From Phoronis australis (taxonomy: Eukaryota; Phoronida; Phoronidae), in NCBI GenBank assembly GCA_002633005.1, contig NMRA01000610.1, forward strand, positions 156,424 through 220,423: a stretch of 64,000 nucleotides of DNA. The letters are read 5' to 3'. Within the stretch, counting starts at the first letter, position 1. Every line of letters begins with the position of its first letter. Under the pieces are notes generated by a model, which saw nothing but the letters and a program-made list of their open reading frames with translations, did no database searches and was not told where the DNA came from. This document shows, one piece after another, positions 9,640 through 24,000 of the stretch. A program made the position numbers and the translations under genes.

Positions 9640-12600
9640 GAAGGTGCATACAGAAGACAATACCACTATTTGAATGCGTGAAAATCGAGAACGGACAAAA
9701 TTCAATCAAATCACAATCCCGACGGTGTACGGCAGTAAGGCTGTTTTTGAAATCCTCTCAGCTAAATCAGAGTAGCGTCCAGGCCCCACATGAGCTTTGT
9801 ACAAGGCAAAACATTTTCGAGTATGAGTGCCGTGTAATATTACATTTTCTACCAAGTGGAAAGACTCGAGGCCATCTTCACATTTAACACCTGCCGACAG
9901 CATATTTTACTTACCTGTTGACGGTTTTGCTTTACTGCAACTTACAAAGGTAGATGACACTGGAATGGCTTGTTGCTCGTGCAGTTAGCGTCACGCCCCT
10001 GGCGCGTCGATATTTTATATGACTCACCCACTCATACTCTAAACAACCAATCATGGGAAAGAGAACCTATCCCGAGGATAGATTGCATGCTTATCAGTGT
10101 CCCAAGTTAGGCACATTGCCAAATGATTGAAGTTCATTGCGATTTCAGGTGGCAAATGTTCTCTGACCCAAACGAAGGAACTATTAGAAGAGATGGAATT
10201 TTAAAAAGTGTTTCACACGAGACGTGAGATTCTACAGAAATTAAACATATCAATTTGATCTTATCTAATTGTAATCGATGATTTTTCGAGTGAGTGACAT
10301 AGATGTAAATAACCTCAACCATCATACTCACTTTTGTAGGTGCAAAGTCTGGGGCTCATTTTTTATTCGCGCTTACTAGCATTCCCTGAAGGCCTTATCA
10401 CCGACTTGGGTAACGACCGTGTCAATTCTTGGAGGTCACGCCGGACGCCAATCGGGGTTCATAATTCGCGCGGTTTCCATGACATGGACGGTGCACCATA
10501 GGGCCGGGGGACAGGGGGCTATACCCACACACATGCGTACACCCAGCCTTTAACATAGGAGGCTCGAATTTCCGACTATGTGGACATTTTACCGACAAAA
10601 AAACATGAAGGGCTAAAAAAACGGGGTACCACGTCCGGGGCTGATTGTGCGTTTGTGCTATTTAGTGGATTTTTTGTCTCTCTGAGGCGGACTATTTTGT
10701 CCACCTCGCCAAATGGAGGGGCTCCTTCGAGCCCCACCCCCCAACACTCGCCCCCCCAACACCCGCCCCCCTCCCAACACCTCACCCCCATGGGTGTGCG
10801 TATGCCCACATCCATAAAGTGCTGCACCACCCATGCACGAACCGAAGATTTCTTGCCTCCGCCGGCACGTGTCTCGCTTGTGTCTTGCTGCGCTACAGGA
10901 GTTTTCTCCAGACAAGGCCCATCGCAAATATACCCTCAGGCACTGGCGTACAGAGCGCCTATAGCCTCTACATCGCCTCTGGTTCGGGCCAACAGAGGCG
11001 ATGGTCATTGCCTACCTTCACAGTTGATCAGAGAAACATTTCAGCGCGCGTGAGTGCTTCGGAGCTGAGAATTTTAAAAAATGGGCAGTTGATAGATGAG
11101 AAATAACCATGACGTCAGAATAGCGTTTGCATGCAGATCTTGCTAAGTACCAAGACTACAGCCCTGGTCAGGTGCCTCGCCCCAGCCAGTCAAGCCTGTT
11201 CAAAGGGACATGCCCAAGTTAATAAGGGTGCATATCTCAGAATAGAAAGTAGTGCGCCTGTAATCGTTTCCACCAGATTAGGGTCATTGCATTTAACACA
11301 ACGAAGTGTGAGGTAAGGCACTGTCACGTGATCGGAGTGACTAGGGAACAATTTGTAAACTTGTAACTCATAACTAATTATTCGTCGGTTGTTTTCACAA
11401 TTTGACAAGTGCAAACCCCAACTCCTATAACTATCAATCCCGGCCCAGAAAACCCCCGTGACGGTGAGCAACTAGATGATCCTTTAACCAAGAAATGAAA
11501 GGTTCAATTATGACTTCTATAAATGTTTCTGGCATAACGTCAAAAAGACTTTACTTGAAATATTTGAATATTTTAGTAGGAGAGTTACTTATGCCTCCCA
11601 GAGACAAGGAGTCGTAACGACTCTGTTGCCCAGCAAGAGTCTCCAGATAATTAGCGACCAACATCATTACAAAACACTGGTTAGGAACCAATACAAATGA
11701 TCTTGCAGACTGGCTAAATAATAAAACAAGATATTATTAAATATACATGATAAAATATTTACAATCAGGGTCATATTCTATTTTTACACTTTTTCAAAGC
11801 ACGCCATACAATGGAATGGGAATTTATTGCCTCAAGTGTATTAGGAAACCAATAAAAAGGTTGGGTATATCTTTCAGTCATAATAAACAAGAAAATAATT
11901 TCTTAAAGTCTGAACACACAATAAGATCGCTTAAAAAGTCTCGCAATGTCGTCTGGGAAAAGCCCCAATATTTCTTTGCTAGCCAGATTTTCTGCAGTCA
12001 AAACTTCACAATTGTTTAAGATAATCTATGCAAATAAATTTGGGGTGGATAGCGCAAATGGAACGAAAGTAAATACTATGGTAAGATAAACTCCCCAGCA
12101 TTAAAAACACAACTATAGTAGGTTTAATGCAAGACAATTTATTCATTATCAAGACTGTGCAAGCCAGAAAAATGGGATGAGAGTACAAACAGTTATTTAG
12201 AACAACTACCCAGTCAAAAAAATAGTGAACAGAAGTTCATCAGATGTAACAAAATATGAAGAACTGGACTCTGTAAAGGAGCAAAACAATATCTACATAA
12301 TTTACAACAATACAATGTTTGTCTAATAAACGTGTAAAAATCTAAAGAAAATGGTCATGGAATTACATTTTTAACGATCAAGACAGAATTTCCCATGACT
12401 GTTTAAAAACTGACAGTTCTTCCACAGGAAGACAATCAGAGGTTGGAAATGTCAATCTGCAATACAGTCAACACACACATCGTCATGGTATTACAGAACA
12501 TACTAACAATACGATTTCAATACAACCCATGAAAGATGTCCGAATGTATACATATATTCATAAACTTTATAAAATAAACAAACAAGAAATAATTATTCAC

Positions 12601-12988
12601 CATTAAATTACCATAAACACGTGGATCCTGAACGTCCTTGACCCTGTTTAACATTATTCACATATCACAGACAGTTAAAGAACACAGCTATGTATGGAAC
12701 CAACGATAACGTTTCGTTCACGACCACTTCCACCTTATCATTCCGTTTTTTGTGTAATTTTCATAGAACAGAACCTATGACGTCGGGTCACGTGAAAATA
12801 ATCCTACGTTGACACCGTAACCAGTCGAAATTGGGCCACACCACCGGTTTGCGCACCTCAAGATATTCCGGTTCAGATCAGAGACACCATGCTGTAGTTC
12901 TAAATTAAATTTCCTCAGGTTCCAAATGTTATCATTCTCTAGATAATGAGGCCATCATGAACACATTAACAGATCTGTCAGCTTATTG
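9640..12988. other. Intergenic, no recognised gene
   Basis: This lies between the upstream side of the RING locus and the downstream side of the dynein gene. A minus-strand ORF at 9706-9903 looks protein-like (HGTHTRKCFALYKAHVGPGR) but I cannot assign it. 10490-10990 is GC-rich, with runs such as cccccc and the imperfectly inverted motifs atgcgtacaccc / gggtgtgcgtat, and looks like a decayed repeat. 11050-12980 is AT-rich and I see nothing specific in it. Confidence 0.6.
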
Positions 12989-13505
12989 AAGGGCCTTTCA
13001 CACTAACGTCGACGCGTGGATGGTTTGGGGAGTTGCGGTCAGTATGAACGCTTAACTCCAGTCCTGGATCGCAGTTGACAGCTTCAACTGACTACACAGT
13101 TAACAAGTGGATTTAATAACGCAGCATCGACGCTGCGGTGCATTATGAACAGTTGACTTCGGTCCAATCGAAGTTATCGCCAGGTACCACTGTTATGGTC
13201 AACAGCTACAGAGTAGTGCCGTCACTAATACATGTAGCTACTTATATTTTGCTTTATAATAATAACTAATCGATTTAAAAATAAGTGTAATGTCATTTAG
13301 CACATGTAAACGTTCAGACACTGTCCCGTTGAAAAAATCTTAGGGTGCAGGGCTACATTACGGTAACGTCGATGACGACAGCGTCACCAGCCGATTACTT
13401 CGATGTTCATTAACCACCGAAACCAGTATGAACGGTGGAGTGAACTGCACTGTTTACATCTACGCTCGGTTCAGACTGTAGTTAAGTCAGTATGAAAGGA
13501 CCTTT
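12989..13505. mobile_element. Non-autonomous DNA transposon with aagggcctttcacact-like ends
   Basis: The left end aagggcctttcacactaac and the inverted right end taaaggtcctttcatactgac are imperfect terminal repeats. Inside, the word cagtatgaac recurs in both orientations. There is no ORF. Ends of this kind are common in hAT and PIF/Harbinger MITEs. Confidence 0.5.
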
Positions 13506-14189
13506 AGTGTCAGTTGATAAGAGGGTAGATCAGACGTCTACTGGGCATTCACATGGGATTGTTTTCAGATGACGGATCAGGTGTCTGATCTCCTTTCTGG
13601 TTGGATGTCATGTGAACGGTATATCATTCCTTTGAAAACCAAGATTTACATCAAAAATGTTTCATAGGCAACCAAATTCAGCATCTTATTTAGTGTTATT
13701 TACATACATCAAGTGAGATAGTCAGTGAAAAATATACAAACATGATTGAATATGTTAAGCATTGGTTTCGAATGAAAAAATACAAATTTCAACAAAGTAG
13801 TCTGAGCAAAACTATACAAAAATAAACTTACAAAAGTAGCAAACAAAGATTTCTTAGAAACACAGATAAGCAAAAACTATAACATAGTTATGCACCATCC
13901 TGTTGCAGCATTCAGAGAGTAAAAAAGAACAATTCCACTGAACACCCCCATAAATAAGATGCAAGCATATTTTGGAAGTTTAAAAATCATAGCACAATTG
14001 TGCAAATGTCCAGCTAGAAGATTCAGCTGATTCATAAAACCCCACAACACATGAAGACAGTAAATAATAGACCTGATGTTTCATGAGGTTTACTAATACA
14101 CGCCTTGCCGAGTAACCGACTTAGGTGTTTTTGATAAAACCACCAGTTCTTGGAAATTGGAGTATTTATCACCAAAGACAGAAAGATTT

Positions 14190-14465
14190 TTGAAAAAGCA
14201 TTCCCCGGTCAGGCTTTTCAGAATTCATAGGGGGTAATAAAACAATGATCTTCTCGCCAGGACCACATGGTTACACCACGTTTATTAACACAGGCCAAGT
14301 TGAGCAGTTGTACGACCGAGAGCAGGGTTCACAAGGAACTACTTTCACTGACCTTGCATATCAATTTCAAAAGGTACATTGCATGTGAACAACACACATG
14401 ATTTACAACCACCAACAAACTTCCAAACCACTATGCAGAGTAGTTACCCCAATCCAAGCCCAAAT
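14190..14465. repeat. Dispersed repeat A, copy 1
   Basis: It shares blocks in the same order with 36210-36485: gggg.taataaa, ccaggacca, gtacgac..agagca.ggttcac, catgatttacaa and aaaccactatg. The divergence is high. The family is unknown. Confidence 0.55.
14281..14286 (-). promoter_or_regulatory. Possible poly(A) signal of the dynein gene
   Basis: aataaa on the minus strand, 576 bases after the stop codon, is the first exact match that I see downstream. It lies inside dispersed repeat A, so it may be a chance match. Confidence 0.25.
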
Positions 14466-14473
14466 TGAGGTGG

Positions 14474-14582
14474 CAATAGACGGACATAACGTGTTTTCAT
14501 TTTGTGAACCAGTTTGATGCCAGTTATTCAGTTGAAAAAACTGGTTCTCAAAATGCAGGCATTTTATACATGTAATCAGACT
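14474..14582. repeat. Foldback MITE (gaaccagttt family), copy 1
   Basis: Two arms around a short spacer are inverted copies: ...cattttgtgaaccagttt and aaactggttctcaaaatg.... The family also occurs at 16925-17010, 28251-28370 and 56233-56335. Confidence 0.65.
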
Positions 14583-14861
14583 GTTACCCAAAAAGGGATG
14601 ACAAGCTCCTCAATATGGCAAATACTAAGAGAATGATTCACCAGGAATATACATACATAACAATGTTGGTCTCGTACACTAATTATGCGATCCCAGTCTG
14701 AGACCAACATGAGTTATACAGTACGAGACTGTGAACTCAGTTTTAAAACTGGCTGCTAACATGGTGTAAAATACCAAAAGTAACCCTTAAGTGTGTCACA
14801 TGATTGGTCAATTTGCAAGTCAAATGCTCAGATAAAGTTCGATGGTCAAAAGTCATTGCAC

Positions 14862-15010
14862 TCAGTCATCTAGCTGACAGAGAAGGGCAACACCCCTGTT
14901 GATCCAGTGACTCTCTAGCTTCGAGCCTCTCGGAATAAGCATGGTGAGGACATAATTTGTAGAGTGACCAGTGGTCAGTAGTGTCCCTCGTCTGGCACTT
15001 GTCTTGTACA
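14862..15010 (-). CDS. DNAH3: Dynein exon 44 (terminal coding exon)
   Basis: Residues 2333-2381 and the TGA stop (14862-14864). Contains [20 protein letters not shown] and [14 protein letters not shown], the conserved C-terminal strand of the dynein C-terminal domain. Enters in phase 1 after ccattgtag. Confidence 0.97.
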
Positions 15011-18000
15011 CTACAATGGCAGGGAAATGGACTATTAGTGGCGTGCAGACCTGACAAGTCAGGACACCAATTTGATGAGAGTTAATCTCTGTAGGTTTCA
15101 AAACAATGCTGATATCAAGTCAAATAGAATTTCCAGGAAAAGTTGTGATGAAACACTTCAGTGGAAAATTCTACTAATCACAAAAGAAAAATGAAGAATT
15201 GTGACATGTGCTGAATGCTTGCTGATCAGTTCAAGTGGACAACAGAAAAAAAGAAAATCGGTTTTAATTCAAGCAAGGTTTGTTGAAAACAGCGTGCGAG
15301 ATTTTCCTCGAGTTACTGACTTTTTAAACATCACTGTTCTTACTAGGCACAAACACCGCACCCGTCGGGGTTACTGTCCAGGGAGCTGAAATTGGGAATC
15401 TACAAAGACAGGGAGTGGGCGGTAAGCCGAGCGTGGGCGGTAGCCCAGACGAGTACGGTCGATGCAGCATTTTGCAAAGTATACATACACTTGATATAGC
15501 AGTAATCTGACCATTGCAGTTACGAGTCATTCCCAATTCTGCATTAAAAAATGGATACAGTCTACTAAGTTAACTTACCTGGACATGCGTAGGTTTTCTC
15601 GGGGATGAACTTGGACTTTTCACCTGGTTTCAGCAGAATCTGATTTCAGTGGGTTAAGGAAGATTGTTAACGAAGAAGACACAATTGCCAAAATATCGAC
15701 AAAATTGATAATTTTTCGTAATACTTTAGCAATAGGTTAGGATTTTAATGAGTTCTCCAGTGAAGATGGAGGTGTAACCTCTACAAACTGACAGACCAAT
15801 TTCAGAAAAATGATTACAAACCGAAACTGACATTTCTTCATTTTGTAAGGGCTTCTAACATTTTAGTGAGTGCCAACAGGTTTTCAATACTTTGTCTGAT
15901 AACATCCTGTGGTACAAAACTTGAACACGAAAATGTCAGCATTTAATTTAATGTCACCTAATGTTGCTTGGGAAAAATGATGAAATAAAATGTCACAAGT
16001 CGGCCACATCATCGGTGACTAAAATGTTGAAATTTTACTGCATTGATTTTATTGCTTTATGTAATTCATTTACCAGGCTCATGAGGCAACCCATACATTA
16101 ACATTATTTGGCCTTTTGTCACTCGAATGCTTTAAGCGTGCCTAACACAGACCAACTAATTCAACCTTTCAAAGTAATGCATGTGGCTCAGCCACGCTGC
16201 TAAAGAAAACATATTCGCTATAATTTCTCATATAATGCAAACATTTGAAAACAGTTAATATTTACTTTTCAAATTTAAAAAGAATCATTTTGGTCGTGTG
16301 CCTTTAGTTACTTATTGTTCGTTTTTTGACAGTGAGTGAAACTTCACTAGGCTGAACAAGCGAGCAGGTTACGACTGCAATTATCTCATCCAATACACAT
16401 TCGGACAAACCCACAAATAGCACTAAACTTTGATGTGCAAAGGCGCTGTGAGAACAGGTCTAAAAAAGGCTAGCTGCGAAGAAATTCCACCAGCCTAATT
16501 ACATATCAGGTTATTCATGGCTAAAAACACCAGAGGGCCATAGCAGTGATGGCTTCTAGCAATTCCAACCGGCAGAGGACCTACAGGTGTACTAGAGAAA
16601 TAATTAACAAAAATCTGATATGGATATTACATTTTGCAAAGTATAACACAGTATCAATTTAAAATCAATCAAAAACTAGGTAGAATAAACACTAAATATA
16701 CAAGTCTGATGTTTGACTAGTCTAGACAAAGTTGATCAACTCATTTTAAAATTCAAAACCGTATTGTATCAAAGAATACCACTGGCATCGAGTCGCAAAG
16801 CACTTTTGGATGAGACTCGGCTAGAACTTTAGTTTCTCGACACCACCTGGCGCCCTCTAGGAAGAGACCACGGACGTACGCACCATCCTCCTAGAATAAA
16901 AACACGAAAATATAACTATAGGCAGACACAATGTGCCAGATCAATGCCGTTATTGAGTGAGGAAAACTGGTTCTCAAAATGCGGGCACGTTATATCTAAC
17001 TATTACGGACAGACATAGTAGTGCAACCTTGTAAATGTAATAATTGTAAACCTTGAATTACGTATGCAATAAATGACCTTACCATAATTGTCTAACTTCA
17101 AAGGAATTTTGTTAATTAGATATACCGGGCACACCATGTAGCCCTAGCAAAACCTCAAAAAAATAAGAAACCGCGAGTTTGTTCACGCAAATGTTGGCCC
17201 ATCAAACGATAGCTGAAGCTGCCTTTTCGCGCCATATTGCATAACCGCGAGAACCCTGCACAAACACCAAAAGGTCGATAACAATTGTATTGAATAGAGG
17301 TCTGAATAAAACACCATTGAGTTTATTTTCAAAATGTTAATCCCCAGATTACAAGTATGAATACTCAGTAATATTTCATTTAGTAACACTGGCTCATTTA
17401 CAACAGACTGTTCAACTTCAGACACAAATAGTTGATTTTAAAATTGTCAAGTTCACTGAAGAGTTAAAAATGCTCAAAATTTTACTAAAATGTTTTTCTG
17501 TGACAGCTGCACCACACAAATGGTTCTAACAATGCTAAAAAATTTGAACATTCTGTCAATTAAAAATTAATAATACTGTTCGCCATATTTATCAGGCGGA
17601 TTTTATGAGACGCAATCGAGTACTGAACGTTTCCAACCAGCAATAGCTGAGACTATCCACCGAATGAAGGTTAGGTGGACTAGCAGCCATGTGAGAAATT
17701 CCCCCTTAGGCCACATAACACCATGTCATAAATGTCAAAAAGAGTTTACTGACCTACATCACAATTCTTGAACATGCCGCACCCTTTCCTAAATAAATAG
17801 TCTTTCACTTGTTGTCATGGGCAAAAATTTTGACAAGAAGTCCACCTAACCACCATTCTTACGATGACCGCAAGATGGTCAAAACATTAAATGAATTGTA
17901 AGTACAAGATTGTGCCTCATGAAATTTGCCTGATTCTTGACTCATCAAATGAATGAAATTACTTAATGCAGTGTGTTAGTCATAAAATGAAGAATTTACT

Positions 18001-21000
18001 TAATAAAAATTTGGTTTTCCACAGGGACTCTAAACACAGTAACTTAAGGATAGACGTTTAAAAGAACATTTTATCAGTAAGATAAAACAAACTTTTGATA
18101 AGCTATAAAATAAACACACTTCAGCAACAACTAATACAAAATCCAAAGATGACATTTTGATAATCAATGTCAGCGATATCATGTGAAAACCTGGTTAATC
18201 ATTCACACACAAAATAAATCTGAAATCATAAAATATTTCAAAGCATCTTACCATAGAGACATCTTTGGCCTACGATTTACAAAATATTTCAATGCATCTA
18301 GCAGAAGTATAAATGGACTACAGTGAATTGAAATACCTTGAGCGGAAATTGCCATCAGCAGAAACCAACTCACTTTTTGTTCTTGCCACATTAAACAAAG
18401 ACTCACAAACAAATTAGACTAACTACAAAAGCTGTTCTCATACTCTTCAACATGGAACCAAATTCACAAAAATGAAACCCTTACAGACAAATTGTATTGG
18501 ACAGCGATCATGGTTTGAATTGACTGAAGGCAAACTCATTTGAAAGTAACTGGCTTTATGATCAATGATATCAAATTCCTTTGACAAATCAATGAACTAC
18601 TGTTACAATACTTACAGGTTTCTTAGGCATTGTGCTTTCTCTATCCATCACTTGAAACTGAAAGCCCAGTAAGTCAATAGGGATCTTGTACTTTCTTGCA
18701 TAGTTTTGGGAAATGCCGGTCAGGAATGACTGGGTAAAATAAAACCCAGACAACCAGAAAACAACCGGCATCCCATTGAGAACCCATTCCTGCAAATAAA
18801 CCAAAAAGTGCTGACCAACACTAATTAACGCAAGTCGAGACTTCATGACAGATTCACCATTAACACACACTCAGACAAATGAGGGGAGTAACGCGCAGTT
18901 TTCAAGGTAAAAAAGAGTGCAGGCAAGCTGATGTGTTTTGTAGTGTATTAGCCATGCCCAGGCTACAGTCGGCACAGGCCATTACTAGAAAAACTTAAGC
19001 TAAACCTCAAGAGCGCCTTGCTATCAATTAACAGGTTTGTCATAAAAGACCTGTTTGCTTCTGCCTGCCTCTTTTAAGAAAATAGACGGACTTTTCCCTT
19101 TGTTGCTGTAATGGTTCCATACAGGAGCTTGCTTCTAAGTCTGTAAACAGCTGGTCAAGTCACCACCAGGTGTTTAGGGCGCTTTAACACTCCCAGCACC
19201 ACACTCAAGACACAACGGGCTACTCATATGCCTACAGTGCTACAGTGACCAAGGCATGTTGACGCTGGATTTCAACCAATGATGTGACAGCACTGAATGA
19301 TTTGCGGATGCCCTTGTAAAGGATATGACAATCTAACTAGAAATTGACAGTACAAAGCATGAGTGAATAATTCTAATATTTAAGTTACTTTTCAATAAAA
19401 CTAGAAATTGACAGTACAAAGCATGAGTGAATAATTCTAATATTTAAGTTATTTTTCAATAACAAAGAATTGCTATTGTTTTTTAAAGGCTGTGTACGTC
19501 ATTGCCAGCCGAATATTTGCTGTTTGATGATAGATGCAAATGAGGGAAATTTCATAAACTAAAATTCCTTTTTTCATCAAACTGCACAATTAACTGAGGT
19601 CATGGAATTAACGTACCTTGAAAAACTGCAGTCTGGCTAGAAGATCATTCATGTAACCACCGAGAGGTTTGAGTGAAGGATATGACTTGGCTGCCCACAT
19701 GGCTGGAACCTGAAATCATATTACAAGGAAAATAACAACATCATGCATTAGGTTTTGGCCAGAACATTGAAATAAAACAACAAAAAATTTTCAAGAACAT
19801 CCATACAAGTCATAGACACTTTCAGACAATTCACTGAACTTCAGCTGAGCATTATCAATCACTATACAACAAATAAACGGTACCACACAAATATGCTTAC
19901 CCACTCAAAGCGAAGTGGGATCAAACAAGAATATCCACATTCCAAGGTATACGACTTTCTCCCCTCAGAAACCAGAACAAAACTCAGTAATATTTCGAAG
20001 GTTACGATGAGAGCCCCCATCGTAGATCAGATAATGAACAAAGATGGCTCACCGTGCCACCACAAACTGTCATCCTTGTTCCTCAACAAAAGAAGCTGGT
20101 CATCAAACACAGCGAGACTGAACTTTCGGATCAACCATTAAGATGAAGTATGCTAAAGAATTTTCAACAACTAACAGCAACACTAACAAATATGCGAGTA
20201 GAATTAACTACCCTAATTTCAGAGGCTGCCAAATGCAAAATCAAAACAAAAGTTGCTGCCGAAAAAACAACATGTCCCAACATAATAGCCGCATCTAGTA
20301 GTGGACCCAGGATGCACGCACGCTGACCTACTCAACATGGACTTCATACCTTGCCAACCATCATGCTGTCAAACACATCTTCAAGCTCCGACGACATGAC
20401 CACCAAACCTTTGATGGCTCTCTGTATGTCAATGAGACTCTGCCGCACCACACCTATGAGTCGGTTGAAGCGTATGAGCTCCTGAATCAACACCGTGTTC
20501 ATGGACTCTTCATATCTTACAGGGTACTTGGCCTGAAAAATGTCACGACAATTACATCCAACAGGCAAAAAGGTATTCATTATTTAGAAACAACAAAGAT
20601 TTTGGGCTACAGCAATGTAAAAAATGTCAATTTACCACAAGAAATTGGCAGATAAAAACAAGCCAAACAAGCTGCATGTTGATGGCACCTTTAAGTTTGG
20701 TAAAAACCTCACTTTGGGGCACGACATGGTGGATAGGTGGAATTTCATTTCGTCAAATTTCTCAACACAATAACTTTTCAGGAAAATTTTACTTTCCTTT
20801 TGGAATGGTTCGTATTGTGTAGCCCTCGTCAAACAACATTCTGTGGTAAATTTTGAGCATTTGGCAAGTCTCAGAAAAATAGAACTAAGACAAATTATTT
20901 TTGTCCGAAATTGAATAATTTTTACTATAAGTAAGAACAGGCTGAAATTGTCCAGAAAACTAAAAAGTATGTAAGACCATCTTTGTAATTACCACAGATG

Positions 21001-24000
21001 AAGTAGAGATAATTAACTAAATCAAGTCTGTGTTTAATAATCTTGTTTCATCTGATTCAGCTTAAAGTTCACTGAAAACATTCTTAAAAGAATTCAACGA
21101 AATATTGCGTCGTAAGTGACACAAATTTCTTTGTGGTTGTTATAAATTAACTTAAAGTATGACGGACTTGTACAAATATTAACATTTAAATTTAATTATT
21201 GTTTCCGGCGACAGGCAATGTGCAAGTTACTTGATTCAATGCATGAGCAGATTGTGAATAATTGTTCTCCAGGACTACGAAAAGGTTGCCCTGTCACTTT
21301 ACCAAACAGCAAATCAATCATAGACTTCTCACCTGTGCATCTTCCAGGTTGAAGTCCTGAGGAATCTTGGACAGAATATCTGAAGCCAGGTCTTCGATGA
21401 TTTCTTGGGACGATTTACCACCACCAGACGTCTGAAAGCCGTATGACGAGATTAAGAGACCGTCGCAAAGCAAATTGTTCAGACAAAGGAATATTTATTG
21501 AATAAAAAGCCATTATTATGGGAGAAAATAAAACTTTCAGAGTTTTTAGATGCAAATGACTCATTATCAAAACTTACAGTAATTAAAATCAAAAAAGATT
21601 CAGTCGAAACAAAATTACCTGAAAAGGTATTGCATAGCAGACTAAAAAATGACAAAGCTAGCAAGGCATCAACCTGCCAATGCATGCAACAATTATCATA
21701 TTTTAGCAAATCACACAAAATATCAAACACACCACGGCCACACATGACCACGCTGCTTTCAAATGACATAAAAGCAAGAGGGCGCTGAAGGAATTAGTAT
21801 CCAAACCAAACGTCAGGATTATGACTGACAGACGATTTGGCCGATGTTACGTATTCTATTAGTAAATGCTATGGATGAATAGATTAGAAATTATAAGGCA
21901 GATATTTAATATTAGACTGGGGTGGATAAAAGACAAAAATGTGTCAGGATTATAAGTTAAGGGGGTTATTACAATACAAGTAAGTAGGATTAGGGTCATC
22001 CCTTGACTGAAGCAGGGTCGTGACCCCTCCTCTGGTTAATTAGGGCAATGAATACTGAAATGACTGTTGGCGGCAACCGAAATGAAATAAAATGTAGAGT
22101 AACATATTAAGTTGAAATTGCTTTGCATGGAATGTTTGCACGTTTAAATTATGTAGAACACTACACATGAGTGTGTGAAGTTAGTCAAATATCTACCAAA
22201 CTATGGAGTTTAACTACTAGGTAAAATTAAATATTTTCTGAAGGCATAGAATTTGATTTTTAAATTCATACCATGTGCTTTACTAACATTTACGAAAAAA
22301 GATAAGACTAGTGTATTGATTTCATAGCCAAAGAAAGATATTAATAACATGACCAACTTTTGTTTGGCAAAAATGTCTAAGATAAAATGTTTTGTTCGAT
22401 CATTTCGTTTGGAACAACTTTAGGGCTTTTTCATCAAAATCATAGTCCTATATTTGATGTCCCCTTGTGCAAATGTGGAACATTTTAAAAGCAATGCCAT
22501 ACATTGTTTTGGAGCAGTGCATAAAACACAGTACCCGAAAGTTTCATAAAATGAATCCGATCAGCAATTTCTGAGATATCTTCCAAAGTTGGCCAATTTT
22601 GAAATTTGGCCACTTTTCTAGTAATGTCCTACATAACCTTTAACTATAATGAAGGAACAGGGGACAAGACTGAACATGCAGCTTTTAAGTCAGCGGTAAT
22701 CGCTCTGCATTTGATGTCGACTATTTGAAACTCTACAAACAATGGACCACTGATCAACACTCGGCGACCAAATGTACTTTTCCCGAAGGCAGAGTTTTTT
22801 CACTGGATACGATAAAGTCTTCTCTTATTTCAGACAAAATTACTTTCAGTCGAATTACAAAAATCCTTGGATAATCTCTCTCGCAAAGCTGCATGCGATT
22901 TGAAATATCAATCAACTCAAATCTTCTTACAGCACAAAAATGTTGATTAGAGTAGACAATAAAACACCCCTGGGGAAGGTACATTGAACTTTATATAATG
23001 GTGCAGTCAAAAATTGGACATAATAGGCTTATCAATCTTTTTGTACATGATGTGACCTCTAGGAGTTTCCAACATTATACTCTAAAGTAGTTTTCAGTAC
23101 AAAATACATTATAATGCTGGAATACTTGGTCTAAAACAAACGTCAGAATCATATCCTTCTATACCCCACAACATGTGTTCCAGCTGCAGAAATGGGTAAA
23201 AGCGTTACAATCGACCGCCACAATCTGGGCATTTTAACAGTATACAAAACTGTCAAGTCAGTACTGTTAATAAAAACAGGATTTGTACAGTAATTCACTT
23301 AATCCAATATTTTTTTTCCAAAATAAAATGTTAATAAATATGTAAAGCCACATACAGAACAACCTTGAAAACCTCCAAGTTTTATGTCGACCATTTTAGC
23401 GCTTTTTTCTACAATGGGACCAATAACAGATCGAGGGAAATTCCCTGCTTGCTCATAGCGCAATCACCTGCAAACTCTTAACCTTTGACCCCATTTGTGT
23501 CAGTGGCCTTCATAATGTTTTAGTTTTATAAGGTGCAATGTCGACTAAAATACAGCAAATACTCAATGTGCGGTAATTAAAAATTTCAAGATGAGTAAGG
23601 TAAGGATTTAAATAACCAAAACTTGGTGATCCTTACATGATCATCTTTGGATGTTATTGTGCGTGCAAAACTGTTGTTTGTGTGCAAGGCAAGAAAAATA
23701 CCTGATCCTGAAGTCACGACAGTCCCACGCAGAGGGAGCGAGTAGATTGAAAGGAACGGCAGAAACGGGTTCAAGGAAGAAGGGGAAAGAGGAACGAATA
23801 AAAAATAATTAAAAACTGCATAACATATCCGTAGCAACAAACCGAAATAAACACACTAATGCAAACCCCAATATTTTTCATTGCTTTCTGAACAAAAATT
23901 TCAAATGGCACATGCTTTCTGTCTAAACACCTAGTCATAATTTTGTCCACTCAACAATATAGAACTGGTCTTTTTATCATGCCTTAGTTTATAAGTGATT

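Noticed and set aside
10580-11106. Overlapping ORFs of 84-157 codons on both strands in the GC-rich block
   Set aside because: Long only because of stop-poor GC-rich sequence; low-complexity Pro/Ser or Gly/Arg composition; no domain.
21479-21788. 96-codon ORFs on both strands over the same interval
   Set aside because: Intronic, mutually overlapping, no recognisable motif and no coding-like composition.
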